A stretch of 64,000 nucleotides of DNA from Setophaga petechia (GCA_024362935.1 JANCRA010000014.1:7333258-7397257); one strand, 5' to 3'; shown: positions 50,701 through 61,285, numbered from the stretch's first letter. Numbers and translations are program-made. Notes: generated from the sequence alone by a model not told the origin.

Positions 50701-52992
50701 TGTGGATGCCCCACAGGCAGGAGTGTGGGTGCCACAGGTGCTGTGGTGGGTCCATGTTCCTGGCAGGGTTGTGTCTCTCCTGCAGAAGAGGCACCTGGAG
50801 AAGAGCGAGGGGGAGTTGTCCAGCTCCTTCGAGCAGCGTGTGCAGGTCATGCTCCATCGCATCGGCGTCACCAAGGGCCCGGCTGCTGAGAGCAAGAAGC
50901 AGCAGGTGGGGACTGGTTCCATTTTTGGGATGAACCATGCCCCTCTAGAGTGGCAGGAGATGGTGGTCCTTAGAGTGGGGACATTTCCCCACTGGGAATG
51001 GCAGCACCCAGCTCTGTACTGTCACTGCCCATAGCCTCTGCCCTGTCACCTAACCCTCCACAAGGGATGAATTCCTATGCACTGCATGGTGTCTGTCAGT
51101 CTGTCCCTCCTTTCCTGGCATGCACCCATTCCCTGCAGCCACATCAGAGCCTGCCAGCAGCACTCTGCCCTCAGCACCCTGTGGGCACTGGCTCCCTGAT
51201 ACCCCCCTTACTAGTTTTTTCCCCCTTGCAGAGCAAAGACAGCGAGATCAAGAAAGCCGGCTCAGATGGTGAGGGGCTGCTCCCTCCCCACCCTGACCCC
51301 CACCCAGCTAGGCACCCATGGGCGGCCATGGGCAGGCTGTGGGTCCCACTACACCTTTGCCTTGTTGGGTGCTGGTGGCACTGGGCAGACCCCAGCTCAC
51401 TGCTGCTGGCTGGTGGCTTGTGCTTGCAGGGGACATCGTAGACAGCTCTGCGGACTCGCCCCCATCCCTGAAGGCCCGCACACACTCTGTGTCCACAGGT
51501 GGGTCACCAGTGCATGCTGGGGTTCACACCAGCCCCTGGGGCAGAGGGCTTCATCCCCTCTCCTAGCATCAAGCATGGGGACTGGAGCCCACAGGGACTG
51601 GTGGGAGCAGGCACGTGGGCAGAATTCCACCCTCGGGAGGGTGCCCTACATCGATGGGTGCCCATCCCTGGTGTTGGCAGATGGCCACCAGCCCACTGCC
51701 CAGTCCCTGGGCTGACTGCAGGCTGGTTCCCAGCACCAAGAACCATCCCTGGGCTGTCACTTCTGGACGCCCACAGCTCCATCCTGCCTGCCCCACAGAC
51801 GCACCCTTCCGCAGCCCAGCCGCCAGGACGGAGCCCAGCGCCGAGCCCCGGCCAGCCTGGAAAGCCCTGGGAAGGCAGCTGCCCGCTGAGCCTCCGGCCA
51901 CCAGCTCCGACCAGCCCCGGCGCTCCCTCACCCTAGCAGAGCCCAGCGGGCTGCCGGAGCCCGGGGGCCGGGAGGGCTGGAGCAGCAGCCTGCCACGGCT
52001 GGGCAGGAACGTGCCGGTGGCACTGCCACGGAGGGTCAGCCATGGTGGGGAGGTGGGTGCTGGCACCCTGCCCACCCTGCCCACACCGCCCAATACTGAA
52101 GGTAGGGATGCACGAGGTGCCCATGGGTGCTTCATTCCACTGCTGGCCTGTTCTTGGAGCCCTTGGGATGGAGGGCAGTAGGGAGCCAAGCCCACGGTTG
52201 GTGCTGGGTGCTGATGGGGCCTGCCAAGGGGGGTGCTGGGGGCTGTCCTCCAATGGCACCTCCCCTTTGCTTACACAGACACGCGGCTGATGGCACGGCT
52301 GGCAGCGCCACGGGGGCCCGGCCGCCGAGCACTGTCCGTCCACGAGGAGCAGCTCAGGGAACCCGAGTGCCCGGCAGAGCTGGGAAGTAAGTTCCGTCTG
52401 AAGTGGGACCCCAAGCCCTCCTTGCACCCAACACCAACAGAGATGGGTGGTGGTGGTGTTCCACATGTGTGCTGGTGCTGCCTCTCCTAGCTGGGGGTGA
52501 CAGACAATGGCACTGCCACACTGGGAAGTGCCCAAGGGGAATTCGGCATTGGGATCAGTTCCAGCAGGAGCCAGGCCACTGTGCCCCATCCTAACATGGG
52601 CCTGGGTTGTGTTTCCCCCAGTGGGCACCGTTCCCCTGCGCCTGCGGCGTTCGCCTGTGCTCAGGCACAGGACCAAGCACGAGTCCCTCTCAGAGATGGA
52701 GGGTGAGCCTGGACCAACCTCAGATGCTGAAGGTGAGATGTTCTCCTCCCTGCTAAAGCAGGTGTTGGGGTACCATGGGTCCCCCCATGCTTACACCAGC
52801 ACCTTGACCTGTGTAGGTGCCACGCTGCAGGACTGGCCCCATGCCGGGCTGGAGGAGCCGCAGGCTGGCACAGGCACCGAGGGTGAGCAGCCGCAAGCCC
52901 TGGCACAAACTGTTGGGAATGCACAAGACTCAGCTGCCGTAGACCAAAGACGCCCAGTGCCGGGCCGGGAGGAGCCGGCCCTGGGACAGTGA
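30756..52992 (+). CDS. CARMIL2: CARMIL2 (RLTPR), capping protein regulator and myosin-linker protein 2 (about 43 coding exons)
   Basis: CARMIL2 is a cytosolic, membrane-associated protein that binds and inhibits actin capping protein. In mammals it links CD28 to CARMA1 in T cells. The order is the family order: PH-like domain, leucine-rich repeats, helical dimerisation region, capping-protein-binding CPI and CSI motifs, a basic-hydrophobic membrane patch and a Pro-rich tail. My exon chain sums to 4,740 bases (1,579 aa; human is 1,435 aa), with GT/AG borders and matching phases; exon groups are listed in the entries that follow. The start [12 protein letters not shown] aligns with human MAQTPDGISCEL. 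Introns are small, the shortest 70 bases. The block at 46.7-47.7 kb is uncertain. CARMIL2 lies between CTCF and ACD, as in human. I distinguish it from CARMIL1 and CARMIL3 by sequence and synteny. Confidence 0.95.
33950..34065 (-). mobile_element. CR1 LINE 3' end in CARMIL2 intron 5
   Basis: The plus strand shows the complement of a CR1 terminus: 'aatggtttgggttggaatga', then 'aagatcatctagttccaacc' and 'cctgccatgaaccaggacac'. The copy is cut short after about 110 bases. Confidence 0.88.
36470..36645. repeat. Imperfect tandem repeat in CARMIL2 intron 8
   Basis: Phrases such as 'gttgggtgtcttggagcatc', 'ggtttggatgggatgggtgt' and 'gctggatgtcttgggacaag' recur with a spacing of about 30-60 bases. 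This suggests a decayed short tandem repeat. Borders are approximate. Confidence 0.5.
38571..39005. repeat. 15-bp GGTACC minisatellite in CARMIL2 intron 15
   Basis: About 29 tandem copies of a 15-base unit, GGTACCCAGGGRTGT with variants, fill most of the intron between the exons ending at 38,545 and starting at 39,056. Most units carry a palindromic GGTACC. The unit length is a multiple of three, so stop-free frames of 120-320 codons appear on both strands; they are not genes. Confidence 0.95.
43160..43335 (+). mobile_element. CR1 LINE 3' end in CARMIL2 intron 24
   Basis: This reads in sense orientation: 'tctctggaggtgttcaagcc', 'aggttgggcttggagcaacc', then 'ggtcccttccaacccaaacc' near the end. 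It is the typical final ~170 bases of an avian CR1, inserted in the intron between 43,031 and 43,636. Confidence 0.88.
43794..43838. repeat. 21-base tandem duplication in CARMIL2 intron 25
   Basis: The unit ctcacccagcatccattcggg occurs twice in direct succession just after the exon that ends at 43,764. Confidence 0.85.
46716..47710 (+). other. CARMIL2: CARMIL2 coding exons 30-33 (tentative): basic and proline-rich linker
   Basis: Proposed segments: 46716-46775, 47080-47189, 47345-47378, 47569-47710. They encode [19 protein letters not shown], then a stretch with [19 protein letters not shown], then [11 protein letters not shown], then an Ala/Gly/Pro-rich piece. The first two look like real exons with good borders. 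The 47,345 and 47,569 segments are the only combination I found that keeps phase into the CPI exon. An acceptor at 47,549 (cccccacag) is stronger but leads to a stop in the incoming phase. For the first segment a donor at 46,783 (gtaagg) competes with 46,776 (gtgaga), but gives the wrong phase. I do not recall a matching stretch in human CARMIL2. Confidence 0.5.
47719..47758. repeat. GAT/ATG trinucleotide microsatellite
   Basis: Two runs of gat separated by one ggt fall between the tentative exon ending at 47,710 and the CPI exon starting at 47,807. In the CARMIL2 frame they would read as an aspartate run if the 96-base intron were kept. Confidence 0.85.
47807..50905 (+). other. CARMIL2: CARMIL2 coding exons 34-37: capping-protein-binding region
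   Basis: Segments: 47807-48078, 49629-49732, 50122-50527, 50786-50905. The first holds the CPI motif core LEHCTKARP (from base 48,010, about residue 1080), matching human LRHPTRARP. The second holds the CARMIL-specific CSI motif [15 protein letters not shown] (human RVDEGVEEFFSKRLI). The third opens with a basic-aromatic patch [16 protein letters not shown] (about residue 1157), which matches the family's membrane-binding segment, and later has [17 protein letters not shown] (human SRPRYTRDSKAYSMILL). The fourth has [15 protein letters not shown], nearly identical to human. CPI and CSI together wrap capping protein and lower its affinity for actin filament ends. Confidence 0.93.
51232..52992 (+). 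other. CARMIL2: CARMIL2 coding exons 38-43: proline-rich C-terminal tail
   Basis: Segments: 51232-51268, 51430-51498, 51799-52101, 52279-52386, 52622-52732, 52817-52992. Conserved anchors are [36 protein letters not shown] and [14 protein letters not shown], each with a close human counterpart. The final exon reads [17 protein letters not shown] and a TGA at 52,990-52,992. The exon from 52,622 can end at 52,702 or 52,732, since both are gtgag-type donors in the same phase. In mammals the Pro-rich tail contributes to CARMA1 recruitment. Confidence 0.88.
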
Positions 52993-54053
52993 AGCCCCTG
53001 CATGTCACCACGCTGCTCCCAACAAAACCCTGCAAGCAAGCAAGTGCGCCGTGCCAGGGTGCTTGGCAGCTGGGGCGCAGAGAGGACAGACGGGGCACCA
53101 GGCTGGCGTGGATGTGCCAATGATGGCATCGCCCAATTTTCGCCATGGGGACAGCCGGGCCACCAGCACTGCCCAGGATGCCCAGGGACTGTCAGAGCCT
53201 GCAGGATGCATCCAGTGGTGTTGCAGTCCCCAGTGCCCTCTGTCGCTGTGGGCTGCAGCGGGGGAGCCGGTGATTTTAGGCAGCCAGCTATTTTTAGGAA
53301 GCGTTCCCAAGGCACTTTCATCACTCCAGCTCCTGACCCCATGGGGTACTGCTCTCTCCAGCCCCCGCCAGACGCAGGCTTCCATCAGCGGGACCACGAC
53401 CCAGCGCCTTTCAGCACGCAGCTCCATCCCCGCAGCTCCCTGACGGCACCAGCGTGATCCTGACACCCCAGTGGCTTTCTCCTGTGTTGCCCTCTGCTCC
53501 GGACCAAACGCATTCCTCACACGGATGTTTACGACAAAGCAAGATGCTTGTTTTGGTTTTTTTTTTCTTTTTTTTTTTTTTAATACAAGAGCTGTGTATT
53601 TAAAAAATATACAATTTTTAATTTCTACAGCATAACCCTGCGGGATATTTTTTGTAATAAACAGTGCAGGACCCTACCTAAACTTATTCAATAAACCATC
53701 CAAGCTCCTGGGGTACCTTTGGAGCAAGATCACCTGTGGCACTGGGTCACCTCTTGTCCCCACCTGCTGGGACAAGGCATTTGAAAAGGATGAAGAGGTG
53801 GGAGAGGGATGCTGGCTCACATATAGGCATGCCTGAATGAATGCTCTTCTCCCCTCTTGGCACTGAGGGTATTGGCTTTCCACAGGTCATATGCCAGCAC
53901 CCCTGGAACCAGGGTTTCTGCAGCCAGGCCAGCCCACTCAGCAATCTCCTGGGGCACAGTGCTTCTGGTATCCCCACATCCCTCCCCCAACCACTTTTCA
54001 CAGTGTTCTGACAAACCCACTGAAGAAACAAAGGAATGAAAGATGGGCTGGGC
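52993..54053. other. Convergent 3' flanks of CARMIL2 and ACD
   Basis: The two stop codons face each other about 1.06 kb apart. The left part is CARMIL2 3'UTR with two AATAAA signals at 53,656 and 53,690, after a T-rich run at 53,550-53,581. On the minus strand the only candidate ACD signals I see are weak ATTAAA hexamers, one at 53,622-53,617, inside the CARMIL2 3' end. The two transcripts may therefore overlap at their tails. No further gene is seen here. Confidence 0.6.
53656..53695 (+). terminator. CARMIL2: Two AATAAA polyadenylation signals of CARMIL2
   Basis: Canonical hexamers lie at 53,656-53,661 and 53,690-53,695, about 665 and 700 bases after the stop codon. They follow a T-rich stretch and short AT-rich DNA, as expected for the end of a 3'UTR. 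Confidence 0.65.
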
Positions 54054-57000
54054 TCAGGACTCCTCCTCCTCCTCAGTCAGCATCCAGCATGCCCACATCA
54101 GCATTGCCTTTGAGATCCTGAGAAACCAGACAGGAGGAGCCAGGGTGAGAAGAAGCCCAGCTGTGGACATACCACTGGGGCAGCTGGTGACAAGGGGTAG
54201 GGCAGAGGTTGGGGACTCACTATAGGTCCCACTGCAGGAACAAGGGACAGCCACAAGTCCATGGCTGATATGGCACTGACCTGATAGATTGTACCTGCTG
54301 GCAGAGCTCGGGGCTTGGTGCCTCGTACTGGTACTGGGGTGGTCTTTCCATGAACTACAAAAGCAAAGGGGAGGGTGAGATGGGTCTGCTCCAGCCACAG
54401 CACCCAGAGTGCTGCCCCATGCAGCCTGAGAGCCCAATAACCCCAGGAAAACACTTAGGATTGAGGTGTCTCTCCCTTTGTTCTTCTGATCTTCTTTTAC
54501 CCAGATGGCTCAGAAGATCAGAATTGAACAATTGCTCCAGCAATTGTTAGTTCCTACCCAATTGTTTAACTCAGGCTAAACCACATCTTCACCATCCCTG
54601 GAGGGATCTAAAGACCTGTGGATATGGCAGCTGGGGCTATGGTTCAGTGGTGGCTTGGCAGTACTGGGGAATGGTTAGACTTCCATCTCAGGAGCTCTTT
54701 TCCAGCCTAACTGATGACATGATTCCCTCAGGGTTCCCAGATCCTCCACCATCTACACTGACACCTGCATTCAATTTCCCATCCCCACCAGCCTGGTGAG
54801 GAAAGATCCTGGGGATGAACACCAGTGCTGTGGGCACAGAGAGCCTCCCCAGGCACCCCCAGCCCTCAGGGGACCTCACCAGCTGCTTCGTGTTTACCGG
54901 CTCCCGAGTGCTGTGCTGCTCCGGCCTGGAGCTGGGACCAGCTCTTGCAGGGGATGCTTGCTCTTCTTCCTCCTCCATTTCTTCCTCCTCTTCCTCTGTA
55001 AGCTCCTTTTCACTCCGCAGCCCTGTCTCCTTTCTGCTCTTCTTTGCACCCTGTGAGCTCCTGAGCACCGATCCCTTGCGTGTGCCTCTCCCCCTGCGCT
55101 TCGAGGTGCCTGGGAGATGCTGCTGCTCACTGCAGGCCTGCTCATCCTCCTCCACCAGCTTCCTCTTGGCACCCACAGTCTCTCCTCCCTTTGTCCTGGT
55201 GTGAGCCAGTCCAGGCTTCAACGCCTCTGCTGAGGAAGCTGTGCCACTGGAGCAGGCCTGCTCCCTGTGAGGAATCCTGCCAGGTGGCAATTGCAAGCTG
55301 CTGCTGGGCAAGACTGGGAAAACTGGAGAAAGAGTGGGCAGGGTGGGCTGAGAGCCCCTGGATCTCTGCAGGCTTTGATCAGCACACAGGGCATCCCAGG
55401 CTGCCTCTGCAGCTGATGCTGCCTCACTGGTGCTGATCTCTGCCAGACTGGGATTGCTGTAGCAGCGGAGCAGGGAGGGAGAGGAGGTCTGTGCTGGCTC
55501 TCCCCGGGGTGAGCCCTCAGGAGAGCTCTGGCTACACACTTCCAACAGGTCAGTGGTGTTGCTGTCAGCAGCCACATCTTTCTGGGTCTTCAGCGGAGGG
55601 TCAGATTGAAAGGTCTTCTCTAGTAAGAGGAAAAGCATTGTCAATTTGAGCAGGGTGGTGGGACCTGCCCTGGCACACAGGAAGAGTGTCACGGCTGGAA
55701 TGATGCAGGTCCAGGCTATGGGAACACCACAGCACTGCTTTATGGCCAGGGGAAATCAAGCCAGCATCCAGGGTGAGCTACACCCATTGAAAAGAGAGGA
55801 GCTGTCTGCTGCCAGGAAGGCAGCCTGGATGCCCTGGGACATGGGACTCACCATCTGAAGAGCTTGGGGTCAAAGACAACGAGGGCATCCTGTTCCAGGG
55901 GTTGTCCAGGGATCCCTCCAGGCTATCTGACAAGGTTGGTGATGCAGCACCTGCAATGAAGCCAGAGGGTTGATTTTAGCAAAGAAAGCAGCTGCCCATT
56001 CCCTGTGGGTCCCCTGTGCACAAGGTCTCAGAGAGAGCTCTTGAGGGGAGCTCTGCAGCCCTTTCCAGCCCAAAATGTGGTGTATTCCAGTGAGATCCTC
56101 TCCAAGACCTCACAGAGCAGGCAGTGGAGAGGCAGACACTGCCCAGAGAGCAGGGAGGTATGAAGAAGGCCTTCTCCTATACCCTGCACTGCGAAGGACA
56201 GTTCTTCCCTTCAGCTCCTCCTCCACATGGAGCTTCCACAAGTAATTCTGCAGCAAAGCTTGGTGACACCAAGCCAAGTTAGGTGACACAAACCCATCGT
56301 GGTGCTGAGCCAGAGCCAGTGAGGAGCCCACACCAGGGCAGGAGACTCACGCTCAGTGGTGGCATCAAAATGACTTCTTGTGCTCCCAGCACAATCAACC
56401 AAAGCTGCAGCTTCAAGAATCTTGAGGACTGGGACCATCCCCTGCCTGCTCAAGGTCTCCCAAAGACCTGGCCACACCAGTACCTCCTCCTCTCAATCCA
56501 GGGAGATGGTCTGAGCCAACTGTAGAGGAAACTAAAGGCTGGATGGGATCTGGAGCGTTCATAGGAGGCCATGAGGATGATCCAAGGGCTGGAGCACTGC
56601 TGCTATGGAGACAGGCTGAGAGAATTGGGATTATTCAGCTTGGAGAATTGAAAGCTCTAAGGAGACCTTCAAGAACCTTCCAGTATCTAAAGAGTCTCCA
56701 AGAGGGCTGGAGAAAGACTTTAGACAAGGCTATGGAGTGGCAGGACAAAGAGGGATGGCTTCACACTGATAGAGGGTGGGTTTAGATTAGATATTTTTAT
56801 TTTCAAGAAATTCTTCCCTGTAAGGGTGGGGACGCCCAGTGAAGCTGTGGGCTGGCCCAGCCCTGGAAGGTATTTAAGGCTAAGCTGGACAGGGCTTGGA
56901 GCAACCTGGTCTAGTGCAATGTGTCCCTACTCATAGCAGGGACTGAGTCTAGATACTCTTTAAGGTCCCTTCCAACACAAATCCTTCCAGGATCTGCAGA

Positions 57001-60000
57001 TTCTGCTACTCACAGCTGATTTGAGATACAACACTCGGGTCTCCTGGCACTGTCCTGTCATCACTACTCTTTCCAGGAGCTGCTTGGTTTGTATCTGCAA
57101 TGAAAGGGGCACTGCTGGTCATATCCCCAGCATGAGGCACACCCAGAGTAAGGGAACTCTTCTCCCCACCCTAGGGAGCCCCTAATTCCACATGCCTGGG
57201 TGCTGCACTGCCTACCTGTGTACCCTGCAGACACTGCCTCAGAAGAATCACAAACCACTGCCTCCTCCTCAGGAGGGATCACCAGGGCACTGACTGGGAC
57301 CATGAAAACATCCTCACCCTGCTGAAATGAGACAGGTGACAAGGTTTATGCTGGGCAGTCCCCCTCCAGATGCAGGAGTCCACCCGTACCTGCCAACCCA
57401 ACACCATCTCCCTCCCCAGCAAACCTCCAGCTCTGCCCACTGTCCTTTCCCTTCCTTCTCCCAGCCACCAGAGCACCCCAAGCTGTCCCAGCCCTGTCCC
57501 AGCAGGACAGACCGACCTCCTTCTTGCGCTCTGCCTCCCACTGGGTGATGGGAACCTCGTCCTCCACTGTCACTGGCTTCTCCTTTGATTTCCATAAATC
57601 CAAGCATTCCTCAGCATTTTCCTTCAAAATCTCCAGCTGGTTCTGTCCTATGGCATCAATCAGCTGAGAGACAGAGGGCTCTAGAGCAAGAACACACAGA
57701 CATCAGTGGAGGAGACAGCTGAACTCAGGCAAGCCTCACTTGCAAACACTTTTACCCTGCTGCGTGTCTTGGTGACTGTCATGACACTGAAACCTGTGGG
57801 AACAGCCACAATTCTGCATTTCCTTTGCTTCTAAAAACTATCTTTCCTTTCTTCACAAATCCTGGACCAGGAGCATTTAATGTCCCACTCTGCTTTAGCT
57901 GTCAGCATTATCTCTTCCTGCTTTGGGCTTAGCAATGTACACTTGTGAGATCTGACCACGTTTGTGCTACCTCTGCCTAACATGGACCAAGCTGAGGACA
58001 CCCAAGGGCTCCCCCAGGCAGTCAAAGCATTGCATGCCCCCACAACCCTTTACCTGAGCTGGGAGCATTCCTCACAGCAAGATTCCTCCTGTAATGACCA
58101 AGGAGAAGACAAAGCCAGGTTAGGGCTGGGACATACACAGCTCTTGGTGACAGATCAAGCACTCTGGATTGGAAGAAGCAGCTTGTGAGAGTAGTGGATC
58201 CCCCACTGGGTGCTGACCTGGCCACTGGCCACACGCTCAGTATGCCAGGAATAGCCATCAGGAAGCCTCACCCCTGGAGATGGACTGATTGAAGGCCCTG
58301 AGGATCTCCAGTACTGGATCTCCAAGGATGAAGAATGAGCTGTGCAGGGCTGACCCACGCAGCTGTGCTGCCCACCACTGGCAGGAACAAGCTCCCCTCA
58401 AGTGTTTCCTCCTAGCTCAGAGGAAGAGGCTGGCAATGTGCCACCACAATTTCATTTTTCACAGTCTATTAAACTTTGTCACATTCCAGGGCAAGGAGTC
58501 ACACAGGTTAACCAGGAGCTGCCATAACCTGTGCCAGCCCTCGCCAGCCTGCCCTAACCCCAGTCTGAGGCTGCACACATCAGGGTACCTGGATACATCC
58601 CTCAGCCCCATACTCACAGCCAGAGCTCCTTTATCTTCTTCATCACAGAGGGGTCCTGGTTCCTGCAGCAAGAGAGAAGCCAGTTATTGATTCCTTCCAA
58701 ATCCCTATCTCCCTTCTCCCTTGCCTTGAAGCCAATCCCTCCTTCGAAAGGGATTGCCACAAGGAGGTCACAATAGGACTCCCAGGGCGAGTGCTGCTGT
58801 GGGGAAGATGAAGAAGTCCCCCTGAGCACAGCCTCCACCCACCCACCCCATGGGCCATACCCATCAGATGATTCCATCCTCTGCCTCTGCATGGGCAGCA
58901 CGATGAACTGCTGGGCCGTGAGGTAAAACTCGCAGTCCTCCTGTGGGGAGGACAGAGCCTGTAAGGCACCTCTGAGTCCCACCACTGCCCCTGCCTTCCC
59001 CGGGGCCAGCCAGCACTCCCACACCCACCCCAGCTCTGCCACCAACCCTCCAATATAAAAGAAGGTCCCCTCAAAAAGGACAGCCCTCCTTCAAACAAGA
59101 GTTTGTGTCATCCTGTGTCAGCTGATGGCTCCGCAAGAGCCACACGCCAGGGTGGGCCAGCCCAGGGGAGTCTGTGCGGACAGCTCTGAACCACTGCAAG
59201 GGGACAGTGGGCTGCTCTGCCACCAGCCCATGCAGGCCTTCTGCAGCTGTCCAACAGGCAGAGGTGACAGCTGGGTGACCCTGGGAAAGATGCACCCTAT
59301 CCCCAGCAAGGGCTAATCCCTGCCCAGGTCAGCTGCCACAGACCCCACAGGAGCTGCAGATGGAAAGGAAAGGCCTCCCATCACCTGCCTTCAGCTCCTG
59401 GGAGCAGCTGGAAGCAGGCAGGAGTGCAGGAAGCACAGCAAGATAAAGGAACACGCTGCTTCCACTCCTCAGAGCACTTACCAGCCTGGCCCCGTCCTGA
59501 AAACACACCGTGTACTTCTGCAGGACGATAATTCTGCAATTAAGGCTGGAAAGCCTCAGCTGCAGGTGGGCGCTGGAAAAGGAGCAGAGCAGGAGTGCCT
59601 TGAAGAACAGAGCTGGACCCCCCCTGACACACAGTGGGGCTCCTGCAAGAGCTCTGCCAGCCACACTGGGGCATCCTGGAACATGTCTCAGCATGAGCAG
59701 CAGGCACCAAGGCTCCTTATTCCTTAGTAATTTGTGCCTAAGAGCAGCTTCTTTCTGCTGCTTGTCCTTGGCTCTCTGCTACCAGCACCCCAACTGTTTA
59801 AGGGTGTCCAAACAGGGAAATGGAGGAAAGCACTGAAGGAGCAACCCAGGCTACCATGGTTAATGATCTGGCTCCTTCCACAAAACCCAAGGGCTTTACA
59901 GTCCTTTCTAATGGCATCACAGCTTCTGCCATGGATCCCTGCCCATCCCAACCAGCAGACACTGGAGCAAGGGCATTCCGGCTTTCCTCTCTTAGCAGCT

Positions 60001-61285
60001 CTTTCACACCAGCTTCCCACCCTGAGGTTGCTTTAGCTTAACACAACCTGAAACAAGAGCAGGCAGGAGCCCCAGGTGCTCCCAGCAGCTGTGCAGAACT
60101 GCTGTCCCAGCCACGCCAAGCCACGGTGGAACCCACTTTTCCTCTGCCTGCAGAGCCTCGGCTGTAATGACCACACGGATGTAGCAGGATCCGTCAGACA
60201 CCTGCACCACAGCGTCCTGGAGGAGCCCAGGCTGGCCAGCTGCACTCGAGTCACTCAAGACCTGTCAAGAGATTGGAGAAAGGGAATTAAAAAAAGAACT
60301 CTTATTCGTAGACCTGGAACAAGTTTCACAGGAAGGTGGTCATGACACCAAGCTCTTCCTCCTCAAAAAAAAAATTAAAATAAGAGGTGTTGAGGAGGAA
60401 GAGTTGCACATCCACAGCCACCAAACTGGGAACCACTGCAAACTCCCCAGAATTCAAAGGCTGCTGGAGCACTTTGGGACAGTCCCTCTGGGTACCTACC
60501 CGCACCACCTGCCCAGCCAGGAAATTCTCACGCTCATCCACTTGCTCGTAATTCACCAAGAGGTCAGCAATCCATGGCTCCAGGACATAGAGCTTGGGAG
60601 ATGCCACATTCTTGTCCACACACACAAGACTACACGAGAAGAGACAAGACACCAAGCCATAAGCAGTGCCCCATCACCCTGGGAAGGGTTTTGCACTCCA
60701 AGCACAGCCACAAACCCAGGAGACTGCTCAAATCCACCCAAGTGCACCCACTTCTCTGCGAGCACCCATCCTAAGGGCTTTGTGCTGAGGAAGCCACGCT
60801 GCTGGGGGCACACAGGTCCTGCTGCATCCTGCTGGGACAGTGGAGGGGGGCACTCACAGGTCTGGAGTGTGCCTGGCCTTCTGCAAGTCTCCCACACAGG
60901 AGAGGACATTTATTTCTACCTCCTTCCATATTGTTTATTATCACCCAATAACTATTCGCCTGGAACCAAGTCTTAACTATAACTGAACTGTGAAAGGGAG
61001 AAGAACTGGGGACAGGCAGGGGCTGCGAAAAGGTAAAGGTTGGGGGCAGGCAGTGGCTGAGGACAGGCAAGGGATGAGGGCAGGCGGGGCCGAGGACAGG
61101 CGGGGCCGATGGCAGGCGGGGATGAGGGCAGGCGGGGATGAGGGCAGGCGGGTCTGGGCCACACGAGGTTGGGGCCAAGCGGGGGCTCAGGGCAGGCAGG
61201 GCTGACCCCCCTCCCGGCCCCCTCACCGCTCCCCCGCCGCCAGCCCCGGGCTCGCCCCGCCCGGCGCAGCGGCCGCCGCCGCCAT
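54054..61285 (-). CDS. ACD: ACD (TPP1), shelterin subunit and telomerase recruiter (14 coding exons, 641 aa)
   Basis: TPP1 bridges POT1 and TIN2 at telomeres and recruits telomerase through its OB fold. Segments in coding order: 61285-61227, 60629-60500, 60261-60137, 59572-59482, 58940-58861, 58662-58618, 58339-58272, 57680-57517, 57321-57216, 57094-57014, 55950-55852, 55619-54880, 54354-54281, 54117-54054. They sum to 1,926 bases with matching phases. The start lies in a CpG island with a good Kozak context (gcc ATG g). The OB fold spans about residues 27-200 (KLYVLEPWIADLL; QVSDGSCYIRVVITAEAL). The POT1-binding part is about 200-300 (SVSQLIDAIGQNQLEIL; VFMVPVSALVIPPEEE). The TIN2-binding end reads PPQYQYEAPSPELCQQVQ and KAMLMWACWML, close to human FQYEYEPPCTSLCARVQ. 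Exon 12 carries a long Ser-rich and charged insert, making the protein longer than human (458-544 aa). Exons 6-7 are the least certain. Confidence 0.93.
56560..56990 (+). mobile_element. CR1 LINE 3' fragment in ACD intron 10
   Basis: In sense orientation it shows 'gggctggagcactgctgcta', 'caggctgagagaattgggat', 'agaaccttccagtatctaaa' and the terminal 'aaggtcccttccaacacaaa'. It lies antisense to ACD between the exons ending at 57,014 and starting at 55,950. About 430 bases remain, diverged but continuous. Confidence 0.92.
61043..61155. repeat. GC-rich minisatellite in ACD intron 1
   Basis: Short units of 15-18 bases such as gaggacaggcggggcc and ggcaggcggggatgag are repeated about six to seven times with variation. 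The array lies between ACD coding exons 1 and 2, near the CpG island. Confidence 0.8.

Noticed and set aside
54796..55204. Plus-strand open frames over the ACD exon 12 region
   Set aside because: They are antisense shadows of the charged ACD exon, which has homology, phase-consistent borders and a continuous reading frame.
58051..58086. Candidate ACD micro-exon flanked by an acceptor and a gtaaag donor on the minus strand
   Set aside because: With the incoming phase it meets a stop at once. The exon ending at 58,272 joins in phase directly to the exon starting at 57,680.
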